Shown: positions 55,545 through 64,000 of the stretch, one piece after another | Layout of the letters: the number at the start of each line of letters is the position of its first letter | Numbering within the stretch: position 1 is the first letter of the stretch | Source of the DNA: Megalonaias nervosa | Lineage: Eukaryota; Mollusca; Bivalvia; Unionida; Unionidae | NCBI GenBank assembly: GCA_016617855.1 | Contig: JAECUM010006801.1 | Coordinates: forward strand, 1-64,000 | DNA: 64,000 bases | Reading direction: 5' to 3' | Notes under the pieces: model-generated | Told to the model about the DNA's origin: nothing | Database searches by the model: none | Seen by the model: only the letters and a program-made list of their open reading frames with translations | Made by a program: the position numbers and the translations under genes

Positions 55545-56262
55545 AATTCTTAGATTTGTGTGATTTTGCTTGTTTGATTATTGGAATTCGGTGCAATGGA
55601 AATATTCCTTAGCACGAAATAATTAGCCAATTATTAGGAGCAAACGTCACGGAGAGAAAGTGTTAGTGGATTTCCATGATGCCATGGTCAATTAGTAATG
55701 AATTCAGACCCAAACCGCATGACTGTCCCTGTCATAATGTAGTCCCTAATAAAATCAAATAGTGTACCTTGGTGTTGTGACTGCAGTGGCAGTATTTACG
55801 GTAGGAAACCGGTAAATTATACAATGGGATAAACAAGAAGGGACTCTGCAGATACCGTTTATGTCGCCATGGTGGCAAATGTGATGTAGTTGTATTGGCG
55901 TAATGTGCCTTGGAACCATGGATTGACTGGCCTAAGGTGGCCTAGTTAAAACAGTTCCCTGTGTTAGGGGATAGTTGTAGAGTTTCTACGGCGTGAACTG
56001 CTGACGGTACGGAAAGTTGATGAAGGGAAACTATGCAAACGTGCGGTTGATAGATATTGGACAAGTTGGGAAATCTGTGGTTTTACATTGATTAGAGTAA
56101 AATTTATGTATAGAATGGACACGTCTGGCTGTCTAACTTACAACTGAAGTTGTATAGAAGTCTTTGGAAATTTGGGGTAAACATATGACTTCTAGCGGGA
56201 ATCGCGCCAGGGTTTGACACCGCTCGGTCAAGCAAAGACCCCTGGCTTGTAACAATATGACG
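55545..56262 (-). repeat. Interspersed repeat R, copy 2
   Basis: Inverted partner of 49520-50270. On the minus strand it starts near TGTTACAAGCCAGGGGTCTT. Confidence 0.75.
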
Positions 56263-56278
56263 GAAGTCTTGCAATTAC

Positions 56279-57456
56279 TATGAGGGGCCGTAGCAGACAA
56301 TAGCTGGTCCAATCAGAACGTTGCCGTTGAAATTTTGATGTCATATGTCCAGAATTCCAATTTCACGTGTTGTATCAAAAATACTTTTCCTTAAAGTTCC
56401 ATTTTCTAGGTCGAGATTTTAAATTATATCTGTTGAATTAAACAGTAGTGGTTGAAAGTTACATTTTCTAGGTCGAGGTTTAGATTGTGTCGTTTGAATT
56501 ACACAGCGGTGGTTGAAATTTCAATGTCATACGTCGAGAATTCCTAGTTTACGTATTGGTTCAAAGAGTTTACGTTGAAAGTTCCATTTCATATGTTGAG
56601 TATTTAGATTTCATCTGTTGAATTACACAGCGCTGGTTGAAAATTCGATGTCCAATGTCAATTTTTAGATTGTATCTTCTGAATTGCATGGCGGTTGTTG
56701 AAATTTTAATGTCATATGTCGTGAGTTTCAATTTAACACGTTGAATCACATTGATTGTGCTGAAAATTCCATTTCGAATTGTTGAGTTTTTAGATTGTAT
56801 CTGTTGAATTACACGGCGGTGGTTGGACATTTTATTGTGCTTGTCAGAATTGCTATTTTTATATGGTGAAATGATGTGTTGGTGTTAAAAGTAACATTAC
56901 GCAATGTCCACTTTAACAATTCAAAATAATATCGAGTATTAAGATATATCATTCGTGTATTCAATTATGAGGCGCCATTACATTTCATGCATTTACAGTT
57001 TGAAAGTTACCATTCACACGTCGCGAATTACTATGAATTTCTTCGCTAGAGGTCGCTCTCGTGAACCGACCGCGTTATTTTTAAACAAGGAGGCCGCTTC
57101 TCGTTGCTGTAAAGTTCAACAGATGAAATCTAAATACTCGCCATATGAAATGGAACCTTCATGACAAACATTTACATTCAACGTGTCAATTAGTGATTCT
57201 CGACATATGATATTGAAATTTCAACCACCGCTGTGTAGTTCAAAATATACGCTGTGAAACGTCGACATAGGAATATAACTTTAAACCACCACTGTACAAT
57301 TTAACATATAAAATCTAAAATCTCGATATAGCGAATGGAACTTTAAGGGAAAGCAATTTGATCAAACACGTGATATTGGATTTCTCCACATACTACATCG
57401 AAATTTCAACCGCAACTTTCTCATTAGACCAGCTTTTGTCCGCTACGGCGCCTCAT
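56279..57456. mobile_element. Fold-back type TIR element, 1178 bp
   Basis: Long terminal inverted repeats start TATGAGG(G/C)GCCGTAGC. Each arm consists of several imperfect ~60-110-bp subrepeats around GTTGAAATTT...TGTCATATGTCGAGAAT. A perfect 6-bp target duplication AATTAC lies at 56273-56278 and 57457-57462. No transposase. Superfamily unresolved. Confidence 0.88.
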
Positions 57457-57495
57457 AAATTACATCGACTTCCACAGCAGCTGGACTGATTTAGA

Positions 57496-57537
57496 ACCAG
57501 GACTTGCGAGAATCTGTCATCTCCCAGAACCAATCTG
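57496..57537 (+). repeat. Mosaic repeat segment left of an inserted MITE (partner 62242-62283)
   Basis: GAACCAGGACTTGCGAGAAT up to CCCAGAACCAATCT; continues after the MITE at 58188. Confidence 0.85.
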
Positions 57538-58187
57538 AGGTCTCACTGGACAGTTTATCTGGCGAAATTTCATCCGACAATGACCTACTGGAGAAAAATG
57601 AGAATAATTTTACACTGAAGATACAAATAAAAACAAACTAATGATTTTTGTAGAAAGCATGCATGTGAGATTTTGAATGTGGTAATCAGGTTAATTCCTT
57701 ATACAACTGGTGGCTTTTATACTGAACCAACAGTGCCACCAACCCCTCTTTTTTACATTCATTTTTGACAGCAAAGAGCTATTTGAATATTTTCCTGTGA
57801 CAAGGCAGCTAAAGGAATCAGTATGTGCCTTATGCACAAATAAAGTTCACTAGTACTATAACAAATTAGCATACTTTTCATCACTCCTCAACCATCTCGA
57901 TTTTTAGATATTTACCTCTGCAGCAGACATACGTTAATACGTAAATCAAGTAGGCTGTTCATTTGCAGCCCAAGTTACGCATTTGATCTCCAATGCTAGT
58001 CTAACTGTGACAGGCAGTCAAAAACAAGCCAATCCATTTTCAAGCCTAACTCAAATTAAATCTAAACCACATTACAGATTTAGCTTCTGTGTGAATTTAT
58101 AAATGTTAGGCTTATGATAATTAGGTTCATGCCTTCTACCTTAAAAATTAGGGAGGTGTCAAAATACGAAACTATCCAGTGAGACCT
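57538..58187. mobile_element. 650-bp MITE
   Basis: Ends are inverted repeats: AGGTCTCACTGGACAGTTT at left and AGGTCTCACTGGATAGTTT on the complement of the right end. The paralogue at 62242-62480 lacks it (empty site near 62284), which fixes its limits. No coding capacity. Confidence 0.88.
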
Positions 58188-58725
58188 GAACTCTGGGAAT
58201 GTTACGAAGAGTTCCGATTACCAGAACCAAATGATTAATGAGTGGAACGCAGCGATGCAGCTCCGATTTCACTAGATGATGATACACGCCAGGTCCATAA
58301 GTAACTCAAACATTGTTAATGTCTGTTGTCAGCTTTTCACCAGTTTGATCCGTGGAAGTAACCAACGAGTAGACAATATCTAAATCAAGGATTGTAGCTT
58401 TTCAGTACTCATACCCAACTTGTAAGCCATATATTAGAGTAAACCAGTGGATGTAATCGTTCTCCATCCTTCATTAGAAAGGTTAAAATATATTTAATAA
58501 TGCATAAATGGGATATTTTTGTGTCATTTCCTCTAGGTAATAGGATTACAAAATGATTGTAATCAATACTTATTTTGTTTGTCACGGCATGCCCCTTACA
58601 GCATTTTGAAATTATGTATAAATTTGTTTATATGCTCATTTGAGTCATAGAAAAAGACATTAGAAAATGAATACATATTACTATGTGATTAATCTGTATT
58701 CTCATTTATCAGATATACTCACCTC
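58188..58725 (+). repeat. Mosaic repeat segment (partner 62288-62790)
   Basis: Shares GCAGCGATGCAGCTCCGATT, GATGATACACGCCAGGTCC, AGTTTGATCCGTGGAA and TGCCCCTTACAGCATTTTGA in order. No gene. Confidence 0.85.
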
Positions 58726-59450
58726 TTATTTGAGACAAAAGAATTTCTTACAATATTGCCTATTTGGTCTGCTCCCATACGGTCAAAATATATTAATCCT
58801 ATAATAATCTCATATTTATTTAAAACACGTGAATTGTCATTCGTAGACTTAAATATTCATATGTAATCTGAATGCATATTTGTGTATGTGTCTGTGTGAA
58901 GAATGAGGTAGGTAGAAATGATGATTTTGAGAGAGGAATATAAATAAGTGGTTAAAAGAGAGTTCATCACATTGTAGTCAGATAGAAGGCCACGGTCATG
59001 CAATAAGTCAGTTAGACAATATTCTTTAATGTAATACCTTTGATATTGTATGGTGGGGGACTCAAAGGGCGAAATGGCAGAGAAAACCCGAGTGCTAAAA
59101 GAGCCCTCAATTTATGAGATACACCCTTTTAGAGTTCCCGGTGTATGATATCCTGTGGCTATCCACTTTTCACATCTCTGAGCATGTGAGGGCGAAATAC
59201 ATGTTACTGTTAAAGTGTCCGCTGATGCTGCGGTCTGTGCATTTACTACCCATTCCGTATTATAGGGGTCTTCCGTCATATTGGCTGATGCAAGGACGGA
59301 TATCATGAAAGTGTAGACTCCTTTTTATAATCAAAATTACGTTGCTGAACTTGCCATTTATTTCGATTTCTTCATTAAGTGCTCATTTTTCATTGAGCAT
59401 TTCTCTTATAATTAGAAATGTTTTTTTTTTAACAGAATGATATCTACTTT
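58726..59450 (+). repeat. Mosaic repeat segment with the MITE empty site
   Basis: Partner of 52590-52990 and 53466-53800. Empty site for the 463/472-bp MITE at about 59090. Confidence 0.8.
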
Positions 59451-59617
59451 TGTTATTTCTACTGATTATTTATTGATTGCATCCGAGTTTAACCTACATG
59501 TGTTATAAACTGTTCCTGACTTTTATAAATGCAGATTTTCTTTTTGTAACAGTGGACTGGAAAAAATGTTTGCTATCAAGTCTGTTGTGTCAAACGATTT
59601 TAACTTTAACAATGTTC

Positions 59618-59659
<42 letters not shown>

Positions 59660-60215
59660 ATATGTTCGTGCATCAGTTTAATACAAATCATCGAATGATT
59701 ATTTATGAGTTCAGTTTCAGTCTGCTTATTTTCTTTAACGCATTTGCTTCTTTGATTCAATCTGGTTGAACAAATTGTCTATCAGTTATTACAATATCTT
59801 TCCACCCTAGGATACATTTTCATTTCATAAGGTATTTACATTAAATAGCACTTTTATCATACGCCTTTCCTTTAGGCAAATGCAGCCCTGGAATTTATTT
59901 TCCTCTTAGAACACCCGCAGAAAGTGTAAATGTGTCTAAATGTCCGTAACAGATATAAACAAGATCTTTCAATACAATATCTCTCGTGTATATTCATGGC
60001 TGTTTTTTTTTATGACGAGCACAATAATTCGGAGTCGTAAATTTGTACATCTCATTTACTCAGTTTTTAATATTCAGTTTTTCTAAATTTTATAAAAATA
60101 TTTTCTTTTAAAAAGAGATGACTTTCGCTGGCTTAAGCATATTTTAATTGCTACGTTCTGCAAGAGTAGCAGGGTAACAAGTTCTCACAACATTAGATAA
60201 GCCCTTGCCCATCTC
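59451..60215 (+). repeat. Mosaic repeat module, copy 3
   Basis: Runs from CTGATTATTTATTGATTGC through an (AG)n run (59621-59650) and a G9 run to the stretch AACAAGTTCTCACAACATTA shared with 62190. No gene. Confidence 0.8.
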
Positions 60216-60351
60216 AAAACTGGTACAACCTAATCAAACATAACTTGTAGCAGGCGATAAAAGAACACTGGAGAAGTAAAAAGAAATTACATAAACAGCA
60301 GCAAATTTGATAAAAGTCATGATAATAATTAAGGGACATAGGTTCGAGAGA

Positions 60352-61140
60352 AGGTAAAAAGGAAGAGATAAATCCAAGGCAAGTAAACAATGATGTTACC
60401 AAACTTCGGAAGGAATTGCATTTAGTATGTAATCCACCTAAATTACTATTAATTGGTCATTATACAGTCTGAGAAGAAGCAATATTAACAATAACAAAAA
60501 TCTCTTTATATTTAGAATCTAAAGAAGAAACGATAGTTGCAACGCCTCTTGTCTTTAATGTAATTGTGAAAGAATTTCGAGATTGCTTTGTTGCTAGTTC
60601 GGGTGTGTCAAAGAGAAGAGTGCTTGTAGGGATTTTAGCCAGCAGTTCGTTAAGACTAAATATCAAATGTTGCCCTTGAAATGAGTATTGTGGAAATATA
60701 TAATGATGTGCTCTTTCTACTTCTACCAAACAGCTGCATAGTGGATTATCCATCAAGTGACTGTGATTCTGATCTTTTTATATGGCCGATGAATTGATTT
60801 CGGATCCTAGAATGAATAATACAGCCTTTGTGATCACCTAAAAAATAGTACGAAGGAAGGCTAATGTTTTGCGGGATAACATACTTTTGAAATTTTTCAG
60901 AAATCGCTTTCCGATTTGTCATTTTCAGATAGGATATTCCATATGAGAATAGAAGAGTTAAAAAAAAGTTTTTTTAATTCAGGTCTGAAACATCGCAAAG
61001 TGTACGATTAAGTGCTTCACAAATACGAGACCTCTCTATCAGTTGGTACACCGTCGAGTAATTTGGAATAATGCATGATATTCGTAAGTAAGATCAATTT
61101 GATGCAAGTACCGGTATGTTTCAGAAACAATTTTAAAGTG
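60352..61140 (-). mobile_element. LINE 3'-end fragment, better-preserved copy
   Basis: Minus strand: SSILIWNILSENDKSESDF upstream, then in the frame 60756-60460 NPLCSCLVEVERAHHYIFPQ (Cys/His finger remnant) and PTSTLLFDTPELATKQSRNSF, the closing block of many LINE polyproteins. Partner of 48535-49330. Confidence 0.8.
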
Positions 61141-61239
61141 CTTCTGATCATCATCGTAATAACACATTTAATCGTTCTTAGATGCAAAGTGAACTATCAT
61201 AAACCACGGGTTGAAGTTAGTAAGTTTCTCTTATAATTG

Positions 61240-61430
61240 GAAATGTTTTAAACAGAATTATGTCTACTTTTGTTATTTCTGCGTCCTAGTTTTACCTACA
61301 TGTGTTATATACTGTCCATGATTTTATATAAATGCCGACTTTCTTTTCGTAACTGCGGACTGGATAAAAAAATGTTTGTGGTCAGGTCTCTTTGTGTCAA
61401 CCTGTGTGATTCTAACTTTAACAACATTCA

Positions 61431-61499
<69 letters not shown>

Positions 61500-62215
61500 T
61501 TCGTGAATCAGGCTGATAAGAGCATTTTTTAAAAAGACTAACTATTGATGAATTACGGCAAGAAAAGTCCACATCAGGACATACTCCTGAATATAACAGT
61601 ACATATTAGGCTGAGTTTTCTTCTATAGAAGGATTAAAAAGATTTCAGATTATAAAAGTTATTAAATTAAATATACTGTATTTAAATAACCATCCAGTGA
61701 TTATTTATGAGTTCAATTTCAAAGTTTGCAAGTTTCTTTAATGCATTTTCTTCTTTGTTTCAATCTGATTGAAAAATATCATCTGACAGTTATTATAATA
61801 TCTTTCCACCCGAGGACATATTTTCATTTCACAAGCTATTTACGTCGAGTAGAAGTTTTGATATGCATCTTTCCTTAAGGCAAACGCTGTCCTGGAATTT
61901 GTCCCCCCCCCCCCCAGAGCAGCCGCAGAATTTGTCAATTTGTCTAAATGTCTGTGACATACGTTAAAAATATATTTCAATACAACTCCTCTCATATATT
62001 CATGGTTGTTTTTCTTTGCGATGAGAACAATAATTCGAATCGTAAATTCGGACATCTCTTGTACTCAGTTTTTAATATTCAGTGTTCCTCCAATGTATTT
62101 TTTCTCTTTTGTTTTAAAAAGAGATGACTATCTCTGGCTTAAACATATTCTAATTGATACGTTCTGCAAGAGGGGTAGGATAACAAGTTCTCACATCATT
62201 AGATAAGCACTTGCC
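61240..62215 (+). repeat. Mosaic repeat module, copy 4
   Basis: Same module order as copies 1-3, with a (GT)n(GA)n run (61433-61497) and a C13 run (61902-61914). Confidence 0.8.
61433..61497. repeat. (GT)n(GA)n compound microsatellite
   Basis: TG run passing into an AG run. Confidence 0.93.
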
Positions 62216-62241
62216 GATCCAAAAGAAAAAGAAATGAATTG

Positions 62242-62825
62242 AGAACCAGGACTTGCGAGAATCTGTCATCTCCCAGAACCAATCTAAACGTGGGGAATGT
62301 TACGAGGTGTTCCTATCACCATAACCTTATGATTAATGAGCGGAAACGCAGCGATGCAGCTCCGATTTCACTAGATGATGATACACGCCAGGTCCGTAAG
62401 TAACTCAAACATTGTGTCCTTTGTCAGCCGTATCACCAGTTTGATCCGTGGAAATAACTGGCGCGTAGACAATATTTAAATCAAGGAGTGTAGTTTTTTA
62501 GTACACATAATCAACTGGTAAACCAAATATTAGAGTGAGCCAGTGGAGGTAATCTTTCTCCTTCCTTTATTAGAAATCTTAATGTGCTTTATAATGGGAT
62601 GGCTTTGTTTCATTTCCTCTCAATAATGGGGTTACAAAATGACTGTAATCAACACTTATTTTGTTCGTCACGGCGTGCCCCTTACAGCATTTTGAAAGTA
62701 TATACTGTACAAATTTGTTTATACGCTCATTTGAGTCATAGAAAAAAAATTAGAAAATGAATACATATTACTAGATATACTCACCTCTTAATTGAGACTA
62801 AAGAATTTCTTAAAATATTGCCTAT
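62242..62825 (+). repeat. Mosaic repeat segment (partner 57496-58770)
   Basis: Carries the empty site of the 650-bp MITE. Ends at ATATTGCCTATTTG, where a SINE A fragment follows. Confidence 0.85.
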
Positions 62826-62974
62826 TTGTAATCAGGATAATGTTACTGTTTGTGACATGATGCTACATGCTTGCGGCATGATGCCCCAGTGCTAGACATA
62901 ACTATAAACTGCCACACTGCAGACATCGTAGCGATATGACTGAAATTGTTTTCAATGCTTCGTTAAAAATCCAA
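62826..62974 (+). mobile_element. SINE family A, 5'-truncated tail fragment
   Basis: Matches the last half of the 28270-28597 copy (GCGGCATGATGCCCCAGTGC, CGTAGCGATATGACTGAAA) and ends in CAACACAACAG. Confidence 0.85.
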
Positions 62975-63383
62975 CACAACAGCACCACCCACACAAACAA
63001 TCTTTTCGGTACTAACACACACTTCAAGACCATGACCCATTGTATATATTATGTGTCCTCCTGCTGTAGCTGAATACATAGCGTGCTTATAAAAAATGTT
63101 GTACAAACTACATTTATTTTTGATGTACTCAATACAATCTGGATTGTATGTCGGGGTATAAGGAGAGGTTAGCCAGGGAATACTCATAATACAAGGATCT
63201 GAATTTAGCACATGGTGTTTCTAGTTTCAATATGAATAATATCCCATAATTTGGACCTGCTATAGCAGTACATACAATCATGGAGGGTTCTCCAGCTGAA
63301 TAGATCCTAATGATCCTATATGCTATTGACCGGTCAAACTAACAGGGGAATGGTTTGCGCTATGACGAGAATATTGTTCTATT
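62975..63383. other. Nothing recognised
   Basis: Unassigned AT-rich stretch. Confidence 0.4.
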
Positions 63384-63384
63384 G

Positions 63385-63722
63385 TGTGTGTGTGTGTGTG
63401 TGTGTGAGTGTGTGTGATTTGGATTTTTAACGTAACTTTAACAGTTTTTCAGTCATATCGCTACGATGTCTGCAGTGTGGCAGTTATAGTGATGTCTAGC
63501 ATTGGGGCATCATGCCACAGACATGAAGCATCATGTCCCGCCCAGTAAAATTATCCTGACACCCGGCCGACCAGTCCTAACACTAACCTTTTAATACCGA
63601 GCGCCAAGCGAGGTAGCTGATGGTACCATTTTTATAAGCCTTTGGTATGACTCCGCCTGGGTACGAACCCGCGACCTCCATCATCTGAGGTGGACGCTCT
63701 AACCACTTAGGCCACCTGAGCG
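63385..63722 (-). mobile_element. SINE family A, near-full copy
   Basis: Minus strand: head TGGCCTAAGTGGTTAGAGCG with box B GGGTTCGTACCC, then body and a GT/CA-rich tail (63385-63418). Same family as 28270-28597. Confidence 0.9.
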
Positions 63723-64000
63723 GTGGTGTGTACGTAATCTGCTCTATTATGGGAAGAAACTACATCAATGTCATTATTCTAAATATTAGCCAAATGTGTC
63801 CCAAGTCTATGCTGTATCATTTGTCACTTAATTAGCCTCTTCTAGATAGAAGAACTCAAATGTTGAAATGTAAGAATGGCTGTCAAAGGTTGAATTTATA
63901 CGTATTAATATACGCAATATAAGCTATAGCGTTGTCACAGTATCAAGGTACTTTGGTTATTTTTGATTATGGTTTTTGGTGAAGTCCATTGCATTCTATA
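63723..64000. other. Nothing recognised
   Basis: Right window edge, no feature seen. Confidence 0.4.

Noticed and set aside
59112..59306. Minus-strand frame partly conserved at 53520-53640
   Set aside because: Similarity follows from the repeat module; frames do not stay open in both copies.
61324..61572. 82-codon frame with SLSLSL/HTHT
   Set aside because: Microsatellite translation.

Overview
This is a repeat-rich animal (metazoan) genomic window. It has long introns with canonical GT/AG sites, many microsatellites, several tRNA-headed SINE families, LINE fragments, Ty3/gypsy elements and two Polinton/Maverick (adintovirus-like) insertions. A marine invertebrate, perhaps a mollusc or another lophotrochozoan, is a reasonable guess from the SINE types, but nothing seen fixes the taxon.

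The only host gene recognised is an acid sphingomyelinase (SMPD1-type, lysosomal/secreted) on the minus strand. Nine coding exons were assembled from 29053 down to 5787. They encode a signal peptide, a saposin-B domain, a proline-rich linker and most of the metallophosphoesterase domain. All splice phases agree. The last exons are not in the window, so the gene runs off the left edge. Its introns hold most of the repeats between 5.8 and 28.7 kb.

Layout. 0-5 kb: a minisatellite, then a decayed minus-strand LINE interrupted by a pogo-like element with a TA target duplication and by a second terminal-inverted-repeat (TIR) element. 5-29 kb: the sphingomyelinase gene. Its intron 2 holds a degenerate 6.2-kb Ty3/gypsy element with integrase upstream of reverse transcriptase (Gmr1-like order). 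Its intron 1 holds a 4.9-kb Polinton-like element (EVE-1) with capsid-type and packaging-ATPase remnants, itself split by a 1.84-kb solo LTR. 29-30.4 kb: a 463-bp MITE next to the gene's promoter. 30.4-40.7 kb: a 10.3-kb Polinton (EVE-2) with ~385-bp TIRs and a perfect 6-bp target duplication, inserted in a ~118-bp tandem repeat. EVE-2 carries a polymerase-B N-terminal pseudogene, a divergent two-gene promoter, a CCHC-type gene, two LINE fragments and SINE insertions. 41-48 kb: a long hairpin and a second gypsy element with a 1.89-kb 5' LTR of the same family as the solo LTR. 48-64 kb: no recognisable host gene, only a mosaic of partial copies of one large repeat, LINE 3' ends, SINEs, MITEs and a fold-back element.

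The most unusual signal is in EVE-2. Three of its transcription units end at sequences matching the 16-nt histone-mRNA 3' stem-loop. Two of these lie at the inner edges of the TIRs and are followed by a purine element (AGAAAGA / AGAAAAGA) where U7 snRNA would pair. This suggests that the element used replication-dependent, poly(A)-independent histone-type 3'-end processing.
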